Shown here: piece after piece, positions 7,904-15,123 of the stretch
Layout: each line of letters opens with the position of its first letter
Position numbering within the stretch: the stretch's first letter is position 1
IMG/VR virus record: IMGVR_UViG_3300007276_000218
Span: 1 to 28,379 of that record
DNA: 28,379 bases
Origin: a virus
Strand: one strand, 5' to 3'
Notes under the pieces: generated by a model
The model's database searches: none
Told to the model about the DNA's origin: nothing
Seen by the model: the letters and a program-made list of their open reading frames with translations, nothing else
Made by a program: the position numbers and the translations under genes

Positions 7904-8333
7904 TGAACAAGCAGTTATCCTCTTTCAGAAGATGTATCCATTCTCCCAAATTCCTACGCGGGGTAGCTACTATGCTGCTGGCTTGGATCTATATTCAACT
8001 GATAATATAGTCATTGAACCAGGCGCTAGGGCTATTATTGGTACGGGAATTAAAGCAGAGATTCCTAATGGTAACTACTTACGTATTGCACCGAGATCTG
8101 GCTTGGCGGCAAAATCTGGAATTGATGTTATGGCTGGTGTTGTAGATTCTGACTATCGCGGAGAAATTAAGGTTATTCTCGTGAATCATGGCCAATCTTA
8201 CTTTAATGTTGGTGTTGGTGACCGTATTGCTCAGGCCATTCTGGAAAAGTACACACCAGCGGATGTGGTAGAAGTGAATGAAATCAGTGAAACTGAACGC
8301 GCCCATGGTGGATTTGGTAGTACAGGAAACTAA
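7893..8333 (+). CDS. dut: dUTP diphosphatase (trimeric dUTPase)
   Basis: 146 residues, the usual trimeric dUTPase length. It turns dUTP into dUMP and pyrophosphate, keeping uracil out of phage DNA and feeding thymidylate synthesis. All five motifs are visible: AAGLDLYS (28-35), PRSGLA (67-72), GVVDSDYRGEI (82-92, with D85 as the catalytic Asp by family analogy), GDRIAQAI (109-116) and RAHGGFGSTG (136-145, the phosphate-closing arm). The ATG is preceded by AAGGA. T4 itself uses an unrelated dUTPase/dCTPase (gp56); a trimeric enzyme here means ordinary dCTP may not be destroyed, unlike T4. Confidence 0.97.
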   Translation: MKTNEQAVILFQKMYPFSQIPTRGSYYAAGLDLYSTDNIVIEPGARAIIGTGIKAEIPNGNYLRIAPRSGLAAKSGIDVMAGVVDSDYRGEIKVILVNHGQSYFNVGVGDRIAQAILEKYTPADVVEVNEISETERAHGGFGSTGN

Positions 8334-8337
8334 ATAG

Positions 8338-8366
8338 TTGACATTGACATCACAGTGTGTTATAGT
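8338..8366 (+). promoter_or_regulatory. Sigma70 early promoter for the glycosyltransferase block
   Basis: TTGACA (8338-8343), a 17-base spacer, TATAGT (8361-8366), starting 4 bases after the dut stop. The -35 box is directly repeated (TTGACATTGACA). Transcription would begin near 8373, which makes an ATG at 8372 unlikely to be used from this promoter. Confidence 0.85.
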
Positions 8367-8380
8367 GAGGAATGAAACAA

Positions 8381-9925
8381 ATGTCAGAGAATAAAATGAA
8401 TGATGTACCCGAGAGCAGTGGATACGATAACTATCTAGATGCTGAGAAGAATGAGACTGATGAGTATAGCATCACTCTTGATAGGTTTATCAAAGAAAAA
8501 GTGGTAGTTCCATTTAATCAGAAAGTCGTTGAAAAGGATGATTTTGTGAGACTAGTGAAAGTCCATCTTTTAGATCTGGATGCTCATAGAGAATTCTGTA
8601 ATCTTATGAAACAGATTATCCCACACGAAAAGAATGAAATCTATTATCCACTCGAACCTGCAAATGCTCTGTTTCCGGTTGACGATTCTGTTCCATTTGA
8701 TGTGGATGTTGATCTTATTACGCCTAAGAAAAATAAACCAAATAAGTCCACTAAATCTCCAGCACTCGATGTTGAAGTAGAAAATGTTCAAACGGTAGAT
8801 AAAGAATGGAAATCTCATTGGAAAGGGATGCCAAGTTTTATTCAAGAAGAATGTGAGTCCTATAAATCGGTTTGGGTGAAAATTCGCACAGATAAAGATC
8901 TCGAAAAATTTGCCGAATTGACTGATAATAGTTTTACCGAAAAAACAAAATTTGTCCATTTTCCTCGAAAAGATAAAGCAAATAATTTGGTAAAGCGTTG
9001 GATTGGTCCAGCAAGTATTCCAAAATATCCTATGTACATTATCTCTAAAGGTCGACACGAGTCGATGTTTACTTCACGTACATTCGCAAAGATGGAAATC
9101 CCACATTATATTGTAATCGAGCCACAGGATTATGATAATTATGTAGAAGCCCTAGATAAATTCAACATTAATCCATATGCTACATTGCTGGTGGCGCCGT
9201 TCTCGAATCATGGTGATGGTCCTGGTAGGGCACGTAATTGGTCATGGGATCACTCTATTCATCTTGGAGCTGAGCGCCACTGGGTTTTTGATGATAACAT
9301 TAAAGACTTTTACAGACTTCAAATGAATAACCGCTACCGTGTAATGACTGGTTCAATCTTCAATGCTATGGAAGATTTCGTTGACCGTTATACTAATGTA
9401 ATGCTCGCGGGACCGAACTATTACTTTTTCTGTGCCAGTACTCAAACTTATCCGGCGTATGTTGCTAACACTAGAATCTATTCTGCTCTACTTATCAAAA
9501 ATGATTGTAGACACAGATGGCGTGGAAGATATAATGAAGATACTGATCTTTCACTTCGCGTCCTCAAAGACGGTGATGCCACAGTACAATTCAACGCGTT
9601 TCTTCAAGGTAAAGTCGGTACTCAATTGCTCAAGGGTGGTAATACCGAAGAGTTTTATCACAAAGAAGGCGATGTAGATAAAGAAAAATGGCGCGAAGGC
9701 GTAATGAACGCTTCCGGGACTATAAATAAATCTAAGATGCTATGGGAAATGCATCCCGATGTGACGACATTGGTATGGAAATACGGCAGAGCACATCATC
9801 ACGTAGATTATAGTAAGTTTATGAGAAATAATAAGTTGATTATGAAACCTGGCATCGAAATACCACAAGAAGAAAACGAGTACGGTATGGAATTTACCGA
9901 TACTTATGATTATGTACCATACTAA
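8381..9925 (+). CDS. TET-associated-type glycosyltransferase (TAGT-like) with N-terminal extension
   Basis: 514 residues from this start. The C-terminal two thirds matches, from memory, the phage TAGT family (glycosyltransferases linked to TET/JBP dioxygenases that decorate hydroxymethylated pyrimidines in DNA): PMYIISKGR (217-225), VIEPQDYDNY, a PFSN...GRARNWSWDHS segment, RHWVFDDN (299-306, nucleotide-sugar/metal site), FVDRYTNV, NTRIYS and RWRGRYNEDTDLSLRVLKDG (379-398). Residues about 142-198 (KGMPSFIQEE ... TKFVHFPRK) resemble a small domain I recall beside ParB-like or methylase proteins in phages. The first 140 residues are acidic/basic and look partly disordered. Start is uncertain: ATG at 8372 (1 base after GAGGA), 8381 (9 bases after it) or 8396 (AGAGAA before it). 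First gene of its own transcript. Confidence 0.85.
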   Translation: MSENKMNDVPESSGYDNYLDAEKNETDEYSITLDRFIKEKVVVPFNQKVVEKDDFVRLVKVHLLDLDAHREFCNLMKQIIPHEKNEIYYPLEPANALFPVDDSVPFDVDVDLITPKKNKPNKSTKSPALDVEVENVQTVDKEWKSHWKGMPSFIQEECESYKSVWVKIRTDKDLEKFAELTDNSFTEKTKFVHFPRKDKANNLVKRWIGPASIPKYPMYIISKGRHESMFTSRTFAKMEIPHYIVIEPQDYDNYVEALDKFNINPYATLLVAPFSNHGDGPGRARNWSWDHSIHLGAERHWVFDDNIKDFYRLQMNNRYRVMTGSIFNAMEDFVDRYTNVMLAGPNYYFFCASTQTYPAYVANTRIYSALLIKNDCRHRWRGRYNEDTDLSLRVLKDGDATVQFNAFLQGKVGTQLLKGGNTEEFYHKEGDVDKEKWREGVMNASGTINKSKMLWEMHPDVTTLVWKYGRAHHHVDYSKFMRNNKLIMKPGIEIPQEENEYGMEFTDTYDYVPY

Positions 9926-9937
9926 TAGGAAGTTTTT

Positions 9938-10327
9938 ATGAGAGAATATATCTTTAACGAGAATAAATTGATTGAAGAATTTAAGGAATATGTAGATAAA
10001 ACATATGGAGAACATTACTCGGGTGACCGAAAGATTCAGACAACAGAATTGATGCTAGACCGAGGAAGGGCAGAAGGATTTTGCCTAGGTAATGTTGATA
10101 AGTATAGCAATAGATACGGCGAAAAGGGTGATGAAACTGAATGGCGAAAGGATCTATTTAAGATTCTACACTACACACTAATCATGATTTATGCCCATGA
10201 TGAAAAATATGCTACTAAAGAAACATTTAACGGTAGAGCAAGAGACGGTCAAGGCCGGGTGACGAGTGAAGATTTCTCTGGTATTACTATGGCGACAGTT
10301 AATCCTAATTTGAGAGACTCTGTATAA
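9938..10327 (+). CDS. DUF3310 family protein
   Basis: 129 residues. The central segment EGFCLGNVDKYSNRYGEKG then DLFKILHYTLIMIY (about 46-90) matches DUF3310, a small helical family common in phages and often called a putative nucleotide kinase or pyrophosphatase-like protein, with no firm biochemistry. The N-terminus is acidic and helical; the C-terminal 40 residues are Gly/Thr-rich. Start is well supported by AGGAAG 5 bases before the ATG. It sits between two glycosyltransferases and its TAA overlaps the next ATG (TAATG). If DUF3310 does act on nucleotides, this placement would fit a modified-nucleotide or DNA-modification pathway, but that is speculation. Confidence 0.75.
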   Translation: MREYIFNENKLIEEFKEYVDKTYGEHYSGDRKIQTTELMLDRGRAEGFCLGNVDKYSNRYGEKGDETEWRKDLFKILHYTLIMIYAHDEKYATKETFNGRARDGQGRVTSEDFSGITMATVNPNLRDSV

Positions 10328-11229
10328 TGAAAAAAGAAATTTCAGTAGACGACCTTAAAAATAAGAAACTCTTTATTGCTACACCTATGTACGGTGGGCA
10401 ATGTTCTGGTCTATATACTAAAGCTTCAAATGATTTGGCAATGTTCTGTGGTGCTCATGGCATTGAAGTTAAGTTTTATTATCTATTTAACGAAAGCCTT
10501 ATTACCCGAGCACGAAACTATTGTGTTGACGAATTTCTTCGGTCGGGTTATACTCATCTTATGTTCATTGATAGTGACATTCACTTCAATTATAAGGACG
10601 TATTAGCACTATTAGATCTATGTGATGAGGATTCTGATTACGATATCGTAACGGGACCTTATCCTAAGAAAACTATTGCATGGGAGAAAATTAAAAAGGC
10701 TGCTGATATGGGATATGGAGATGATAACCCACATCAACTAGAGCATTTTATGGGCGACTTCGTATTCAATCCAGTTGACGGTACATCTTTCAAACTAGAT
10801 GAACCGGTAGAAATTCGAGAGGGTGGCACTGGATTTATGATGATCAAACGTAGCGTGTTTACCGAATATGAAAAGGCATATCCCGAATTACTCTATAAAC
10901 CAGATCATGTTCGAACTGAACACTTTGACGGTAATCGGGAAATCATGGCTTATTTTGACACGATTATTGATCCTGACACAAAGCGGTATCTATCAGAAGA
11001 TTATATGTTCTCGTATAATGCCAGGAAAATTGGACTAAAATTGTGGTTGTGTCCTTGGGTCCAATTGCGACATATCGGAACCTATATGTTCCAGGGTTCA
11101 CTTAATGCATTAGCAGCTATTCAAGCGTCACCTACTGCATCTCCAGAATCCAATAGGAAACACTACAAGAAACAAGACGAAACCAAAAACAGACAGCAAC
11201 GCCGAGCGGCAAAGAAAGGTAAAAAATAA
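10327..11229 (+). CDS. GT-A fold glycosyltransferase
   Basis: 300 residues. An N-terminal KKLFIATPMYGGQCSGLY strand-loop, then THLMFIDSDIHF with a DxD motif (D82-S-D84), a GPYPKK segment, an EGGTGFMMIKR acceptor-side loop (about 168-178) and a YLSEDYMFSYNARKIG motif (about 221-236, the acidic catalytic region) give a typical inverting GT-A layout. The tail is very basic (RQQRRAAKKGKK), which could contact DNA or RNA. No signal peptide or membrane segment, so it acts in the cytoplasm. It forms one operon with the TAGT-like gene and DUF3310 protein, and its TAA overlaps gene 45. It may add a second sugar to DNA or glycosylate a protein or lipid; the acceptor is unknown. Confidence 0.8.
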   Translation: MKKEISVDDLKNKKLFIATPMYGGQCSGLYTKASNDLAMFCGAHGIEVKFYYLFNESLITRARNYCVDEFLRSGYTHLMFIDSDIHFNYKDVLALLDLCDEDSDYDIVTGPYPKKTIAWEKIKKAADMGYGDDNPHQLEHFMGDFVFNPVDGTSFKLDEPVEIREGGTGFMMIKRSVFTEYEKAYPELLYKPDHVRTEHFDGNREIMAYFDTIIDPDTKRYLSEDYMFSYNARKIGLKLWLCPWVQLRHIGTYMFQGSLNALAAIQASPTASPESNRKHYKKQDETKNRQQRRAAKKGKK

Positions 11230-11879
11230 TGAAATTCAGTGAAAATACTTTGGCGGTACTAAAGAACTTTTCGGAGATTAATCCGAGTGTTATGTTCCGT
11301 GCGGGGAATACTATTCGTACTATTTCTCCTCAACGTACAGTCATGGCTGCGGCCACTGTTGCGGATGAATTCCCGGGTTCTGCTGGGGTATATGATCTTA
11401 CTCGATTTTTGGGTACGCTTTCCCTATCTAAAAATCCTGAAATCTCATTCGAAGATAAAAAGTTTGCAATTTCCAGTGATCGGATTAAAACATCATACGG
11501 TTTCGCATCAGAATCTATGATTGTTACTGCACCCGATAAAGATATTGTGGTACCTGATCCTGAATGTACAATTGACGTTGAGTGGGCAGATATCTCTAAC
11601 GTACTCCGGGCTGCTAGTGTTCTTCAACTAGGTGAAATCTCTTTCATGAGTGATGGTTCGCATATCTATATGTCAGCACTCAACACTAAGAATCCCACAT
11701 CAGATAACTGTAGTGTAAAACTCGCAGAATCTACAGATGGCAAGAAATACAATATGGTAATCAAGGTAGAGAATCTTCGCTTGATGCCAATGGATTATAC
11801 CATCACTCTATCTTCGGCTGGAATGGCCCACTTTAAATCTGAGAACATCCAATATTGGATCGCTCTTCAATCAGTCTAA
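11229..11879 (+). CDS. 45: Sliding clamp gp45
   Basis: 216 residues (T4 gp45 228). Trimeric ring that tethers polymerase gp43 and, in its transcription role, activates gp55-RNA polymerase at late promoters. The start KFSENTLAVLKNFSEINPSVMFRAG parallels T4 'KLSKDTTALLKNFATINSGIMLKSG', and later VYDLTRFLGTLSL parallels 'IYDLNGFLGILSL'. The C-terminal half keeps the repeated beta pattern of the second clamp domain. Starts by a TAATG overlap with the glycosyltransferase and has little ribosome binding site of its own, so translation of the clamp may depend on that gene. T4 gene 45 has no such upstream partner. Confidence 0.93.
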   Translation: MKFSENTLAVLKNFSEINPSVMFRAGNTIRTISPQRTVMAAATVADEFPGSAGVYDLTRFLGTLSLSKNPEISFEDKKFAISSDRIKTSYGFASESMIVTAPDKDIVVPDPECTIDVEWADISNVLRAASVLQLGEISFMSDGSHIYMSALNTKNPTSDNCSVKLAESTDGKKYNMVIKVENLRLMPMDYTITLSSAGMAHFKSENIQYWIALQSV

Positions 11880-11903
11880 TTTTAATTGCTATGGAGGCAA
11901 CAT

Positions 11904-12092
11904 ATGAATACTAACGATTTACAACTCATGCTAACCGTGTTAGAACAATGTGCTAAGCGAGGCGCATTTGCTGCAGATGAATTCCTTGCGATCGGTAATC
12001 TTCGGGAAAAACTTATTGCTGAATTGCAACCGAAGGCCCAACCCGCGCAGACGGCGCCCAAAGAACCGGCACCTACATCGAAGAAGTCCTAA
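11904..12092 (+). CDS. Small unknown protein between 45 and 44
   Basis: 62 residues with the start at the ATG at 11904, which has a strong GGAGG 7 bases upstream; a TTG 18 bases earlier in frame lies before that site and is rejected. Residues 1-40 are predicted helical (NDLQLMLTVLEQCAKRGAF then ADEFLAIGNLREKLI), and the rest is a Pro/Ala/Lys tail ending KKS. I recall small proteins of this shape beside the clamp genes in marine T4-like phages, but know no function. It is not T4 RpbA. It sits in the 45-44 transcript, so a replication or transcription accessory role is plausible but unproven. Confidence 0.75.
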   Translation: MNTNDLQLMLTVLEQCAKRGAFAADEFLAIGNLREKLIAELQPKAQPAQTAPKEPAPTSKKS

Positions 12093-12111
12093 TCAACTAT
12101 CTATAATATGA

Positions 12112-13071
12112 ATGGCGTATAATATGACAACAGCAGAAAACTTCCTATGGGTCGAAAAATATCGGCCACAGAAAATCGCAGATACAATTCTGCCCAAGGA
12201 ACTTAAAGAAACCTTTCAACAGTTTGTGGATCAAGACAATGTACCTAACTTGATTTTGTCGGGTACTGCGGGTACAGGTAAAACTACGGCTGCAAAGGCT
12301 ATGTTGAATGAAATTGGTGCAGACTATATTGTAATCAACGGTTCGATGAACGGTAATATTGATACTCTCCGTAACGAAATTGCCAACTTTGCATCTACAG
12401 TATCTTTTGCCGGCGGCAGAAAATATGTTATTCTGGATGAGGCCGATTATCTCAATGCAAATAGTACTCAACCTGCTTTGCGGAATTTCATGGAGGAATT
12501 TAGTAAAAATTGCGGCTTTATTCTTACCTGTAATTTCAAAAATCGGATCATTGAACCGCTTCATTCTCGATGTTCAGTAATCGAGTTTAACATTCCCACA
12601 TCAGAAAAACCTGTTCTCGCTTCACAATTCTACAAGCGGGTATGCGGTATTCTTGATGAGAATGAGATCGAGTACAAGAATAAAACTGTTGCGGCGCTTA
12701 TTCAGCTATATTTTCCGGATTGGCGCCGCACCCTGAATGAACTGCAGAGATATTCTAGCACTGGTAAGATCGACGAAGGCATCTTGTCTAATAAGGGTGA
12801 TGATAATATCAACACGCTTTTCGCTCTTATGAAAGATAAACAGTTCAAAGAGGTACGCAAGTGGGTTGCTGAAAATTCAGATATTGATAGTGCTCAACTA
12901 TACCGTCAGTTGTACGATAAACTGTCTGATAAGATGGCATCTGTCAATTCTGTTGCTGATGCTATTATTATTCTGGCTCAATATCAGTATCAGGAAGCAT
13001 TTGTTGCTAATTCAGAAATCAATCGAGTAGCAGCATTGGCTACTATTATGGCCGAAGGGGATTTTAAATAA
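12112..13071 (+). CDS. 44: Clamp loader large subunit gp44
   Basis: 319 residues, the same length as T4 gp44. AAA+ ATPase that, with gp62, opens and loads the gp45 clamp. WVEKYRPQ near the N-terminus (13-20), Walker A GTAGTGKTT (51-59), Walker B/DEAD-type ILDEADYL, and the SRC motif in LHSRCSVIEF are intact, followed by the three-helix lid and collar region (residues about 170-319). Start: ATG at 12112 has no good ribosome binding site; an in-frame ATG at 12124 gives a 315-residue form and cannot be excluded. Its TAA overlaps the GIY-YIG gene (TAATG), not gene 62 as in T4. Confidence 0.95.
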   Translation: MAYNMTTAENFLWVEKYRPQKIADTILPKELKETFQQFVDQDNVPNLILSGTAGTGKTTAAKAMLNEIGADYIVINGSMNGNIDTLRNEIANFASTVSFAGGRKYVILDEADYLNANSTQPALRNFMEEFSKNCGFILTCNFKNRIIEPLHSRCSVIEFNIPTSEKPVLASQFYKRVCGILDENEIEYKNKTVAALIQLYFPDWRRTLNELQRYSSTGKIDEGILSNKGDDNINTLFALMKDKQFKEVRKWVAENSDIDSAQLYRQLYDKLSDKMASVNSVADAIIILAQYQYQEAFVANSEINRVAALATIMAEGDFK

Positions 13072-13523
13072 TGGTTACGCGAACATTGACTGGTGAGATT
13101 GTACTCGACGAATATGATATTGCCGAGGAACTTATCAAAACCTCTACTAAGAAGGCAGACATTTCACCTAATCTGGATACGCAAGGTGGTTATACTTTGA
13201 GTGTAGATAAAGAATATGTTAAGCCTATCTTCGGTCCAGGACTCTATGCCATCTTCAAGGATGATATTTGTCTATATGTGGGTGCTACTGGTATTGATAT
13301 TGCCACTCGACTCAATCGCTTTGTGAAGTCTATGCGGGGTAATCTTCGAGATGATGAAGGTCACGCTTTTGGTACATATTACAGGGGTTTACATGGTGAT
13401 TCGTTTGATGGTATTAAGGTAATTCAGTACCCATACAATGAAGATCTTACAGCACTAAAACGGATCGAGAACGCCATGATTACTATGCACAATCCTTTCT
13501 ATAATCGTAAGCGTGTACAGTGA
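13071..13523 (+). CDS. GIY-YIG nuclease-domain protein
   Basis: 150 residues. The C-terminal 95 residues form a GIY-YIG domain: PGLYAIF (56-62) is the GIY strand, LYVGATG (68-74) the YIG strand with 9 residues between, R80/R83 the catalytic Arg helix, E133 (in KRIENAMITMHNP) the metal-binding Glu, and N141 the closing Asn. The first 50 residues have no match I know. No DNA-binding helix-turn-helix or NUMOD region follows, unlike most homing enzymes. It lies between clamp loader genes 44 and 62, starting by TAATG overlap with 44. It could be a free-standing homing-type nuclease that entered the replication operon, or a domesticated repair or exclusion nuclease. Confidence 0.8.
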   Translation: MVTRTLTGEIVLDEYDIAEELIKTSTKKADISPNLDTQGGYTLSVDKEYVKPIFGPGLYAIFKDDICLYVGATGIDIATRLNRFVKSMRGNLRDDEGHAFGTYYRGLHGDSFDGIKVIQYPYNEDLTALKRIENAMITMHNPFYNRKRVQ

Positions 13524-13714
13524 ACTTTCTTAAGAAATTCAAAAAGAAAAAGTGTTTGATGTGTAAAAAGCGAGTAGGTGATACTTCACCTATTCTCAAG
13601 TATAAATATCAACAAGACGGAATAGATAAGATGGGTGAGGCATTTATTTGTAATAAGTGCGCTAACAAATTCGAAAAATTAGATAGTGAGGATAGATCCA
13701 GTGAACCCTTTTGA
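13520..13714 (+). CDS. Small zinc-ribbon protein between 44 and 62
   Basis: 64 residues with a GTG start that overlaps the TGA of the GIY-YIG gene (GTGA). A Lys-rich N-terminus (NFLKKFKKKK) leads into two CxxC pairs, C12-C15 and C44-C47, forming a zinc ribbon; the tail is acidic. No clear ribosome binding site, so translation probably couples to the gene before. Overlaps the start of gene 62 by 14 bases. Function unknown; a basic arm plus zinc ribbon suggests nucleic acid binding, by analogy only. Confidence 0.65.
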   Translation: MNFLKKFKKKKCLMCKKRVGDTSPILKYKYQQDGIDKMGEAFICNKCANKFEKLDSEDRSSEPF

Positions 13715-14096
13715 TTACATTTCAGATGCCTCTTATGCTAAAAAGAATATTATGAGGGGTACCGAAAACGATACTCTCGCCGAAAAGGGATATAATCCTT
13801 ATATCTCTAATCTGGCATTTTCTTATCATCCAGATAGTATTCTTCATGCAAATCTTATGAACCAGTATCATGAGCTACCAAATCGGGCCCAATATGAGTT
13901 CTATATCCACAGTTTGAGACCCAAAAAGAGGTTTGCCAAATGGGTCAAGAATATTGATAATGATGATTTAACCGCTGTGTGTGAATATTATAAATGTAAC
14001 ATCAATGTCGGTAAAGAATATCTGTCACTTTTGAGTAAAGAACAATTAGCCGCATTGAAGTCAGAACAAGATGTGGGTGGTACATCAAAGACCTAA
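13701..14096 (+). CDS. 62: Clamp loader small subunit gp62
   Basis: 131 residues, shorter than T4 gp62 (187) but of the size I recall for marine T4-like phages. NPFDYISDASYAKKNIM at the start, then NLAFSYHPDSILHANLMN and RPKKRFAKWVK, match that group; T4 has 'PRGKRYGKWAK' at the equivalent place. Gp62 is the single small subunit that, with four gp44, loads the clamp. The start codon is GTG at 13701, chosen for the GAGG 9 bases before it; an in-frame GTG at 13686 would add 5 residues. It is preceded by a zinc ribbon gene rather than by 44. No terminator follows; an A/T-rich leader of regA begins. Confidence 0.82.
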   Translation: MNPFDYISDASYAKKNIMRGTENDTLAEKGYNPYISNLAFSYHPDSILHANLMNQYHELPNRAQYEFYIHSLRPKKRFAKWVKNIDNDDLTAVCEYYKCNINVGKEYLSLLSKEQLAALKSEQDVGGTSKT

Positions 14097-14120
14097 GCTA
14101 TTTTTGGAAACAATATACAA

Positions 14121-14128
14121 TATAAATA
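14121..14128 (+). promoter_or_regulatory. T4-type late promoter box upstream of regA
   Basis: Exact TATAAATA followed by GT, as at 26909 and on the minus strand at 20586. It lies about 100 bases before the regA start. T4 regA is transcribed early and middle, so a late box here would be an added late source of the repressor. Confidence 0.6.
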
Positions 14129-14164
14129 GTTACGATGGAACAGATATCTATTCCGGATTAACTA

Positions 14165-14189
14165 TACACATGATTATATAGTATGTGTA
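14165..14189 (+). promoter_or_regulatory. Inverted repeat in the regA leader
   Basis: TACACAT (14165-14171) and ATGTGTA (14183-14189) form a 7-bp perfect stem with an 11-base loop, directly followed by TATAAT (14191-14196). It could be an RNA hairpin in the leader or a protein-binding operator next to a -10 box. No good -35 box is placed for that -10, so its role is open. Confidence 0.4.
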
Positions 14190-14226
14190 ATATAATGAAA
14201 CAAAAATAAAAAAGGTTGACGACAAA

Positions 14227-14622
14227 ATGAATTTAGTAGAGAATCTAGTGGAAGTTAATCTTCCTAATGATGATGCATTTCTGAAGGTAAAAGAAACACT
14301 CACAAGAATAGGTGTAGCATCTCGTAAAGACAAAAAGCTATATCAGTCTTGCCATATTCTGCACAAGCAGGGTAAGTACTATATTACCCACTTCAAAGAA
14401 TTGTTTATGCTAGATGGTAAAATCAACAATTTTGATGAAGATGATAAAGCACGAAGAAATACCATAGTCAATTTGCTTGAAGAATGGAAACTAATCGAGT
14501 GCGTGGACCCTAGCGCTATCGAAGATCCAGTAGCACCATTGTCACAAATTAAAGTTCTACCCTTCAAAGAAAAGGGAGAGTGGGAGTTAGTCCCAAAATA
14601 TCAGATTGGTAAAAAGCGATAA
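14227..14622 (+). CDS. regA: RegA translational repressor
   Basis: 131 residues (T4 RegA 122). RegA binds the start regions of many early phage mRNAs and blocks translation, including in T4 its own message and those of 44 and 45. The match is strong: AFLKVKETLTRIGVASRKDKKLYQSCHIL versus T4 'DFLKVKETLTRMGIANNKDKVLYQSCHIL' (quoted as separate parts: FLKVKETLTR and LYQSCHIL), then YYITHFKELF, RNTIVNLLEEW and WELVPKYQIG. The start region is A-rich (GACAAAATGAATTT), which suits RegA self-binding. AAGG lies about 11 bases before the ATG, a long spacing, so translation may be weak or regulated. Leader holds a late promoter and an inverted repeat. Confidence 0.97.
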   Translation: MNLVENLVEVNLPNDDAFLKVKETLTRIGVASRKDKKLYQSCHILHKQGKYYITHFKELFMLDGKINNFDEDDKARRNTIVNLLEEWKLIECVDPSAIEDPVAPLSQIKVLPFKEKGEWELVPKYQIGKKR

Positions 14623-14627
14623 TCTGA

Positions 14628-14635
14628 TATAAATA
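14628..14635 (+). promoter_or_regulatory. T4-type late promoter for hsp20
   Basis: Exact TATAAATA starting 6 bases after the regA stop and about 54 bases before the hsp20 ATG. Indicates late expression of the small heat shock protein. Confidence 0.7.
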
Positions 14636-14688
14636 AAGGTGGATGCCATAATGGGTCCACATACATCTTGCTTAAAGGAGATATAAAG

Positions 14689-15120
14689 ATGAACTCAAGA
14701 AGAATCACTAAAGACCCGTATGAAACTTTTACAGTAGGTTTTGATAACCTATTTAAACAAGCTTTCAATACGGCAGATACAAAATACCCACCATACAATA
14801 TTCTCAAGATCGGCGAAAATAGTTATTTGGTAGAATTGGCACTTGCTGGTTTTACTGATGCTGATGTTGAGTTGACACTAGAGGGTAATTCTCTGAATGT
14901 ATCTGGTAAAATTGAACAAACTGAAATGGACTATGATTACATCCACAAAGGGATTGCGAATAGGGCATTTAATCGTAGCTTTACACTTGCTGAGGGAGTA
15001 GAAGTGACAAGCGCAGATATGAAAGACGGGATTCTTTCTATCAAATTGGAAAGTATCTCGAAGAAAGAAAAATCGAAGAAAATTCCGATTGGAACAAATA
15101 GGGAATTTCTGAAGGAATAA
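14689..15120 (+). CDS. hsp20: Small heat shock protein (Hsp20 / alpha-crystallin)
   Basis: 143 residues. ATP-independent holdase that keeps unfolding proteins soluble. The alpha-crystallin domain runs about residues 35-125: YNILKIGENSYLVELALAGF, a DVELTLEGNSLNVSGK strand pair, an FNRSFTLAEGVEV stretch, and the family signature DMKDGILSIKLE. The C-terminal KIPI is the IxI/V motif used for oligomer assembly. Start is ATG 14689 behind AAAGGAG; an in-frame TTG 21 bases earlier is rejected because it precedes that site. Hsp20 genes near regA and 43 are known to me from marine T4-like phages. It has its own late promoter and a strong terminator, so it is a single-gene unit likely helping capsid or tail assembly. 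Confidence 0.95.
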   Translation: MNSRRITKDPYETFTVGFDNLFKQAFNTADTKYPPYNILKIGENSYLVELALAGFTDADVELTLEGNSLNVSGKIEQTEMDYDYIHKGIANRAFNRSFTLAEGVEVTSADMKDGILSIKLESISKKEKSKKIPIGTNREFLKE

Positions 15121-15123
15121 GAG

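Noticed and set aside
8570-9058. Long minus-strand frame (162 aa) opposite the TAGT-like gene
   Set aside because: Antisense to a clear domain-bearing gene, no ribosome binding site or recognisable domain; shadow frame.
9721-9728. TATAAATA inside the TAGT-like glycosyltransferase gene
   Set aside because: Lies in coding sequence about 200 bases before the next gene, which has an ordinary early layout; can arise by chance in AT-rich codons.
12145-12564. Minus-strand frame (139 aa) opposite gene 44
   Set aside because: Antisense to the Walker A/B region of an unmistakable clamp loader; shadow frame.
13601-13608. TATAAATA inside the zinc-ribbon gene between 44 and 62
   Set aside because: Encodes Lys-Tyr-Lys-Tyr codons of the gene; no late-type gene follows. 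Could raise gene 62 late, but I have no support.
14191-14196. TATAAT upstream of regA as a sigma70 promoter
   Set aside because: No TTGACA-like box at 15-19 bases upstream and no extended -10.
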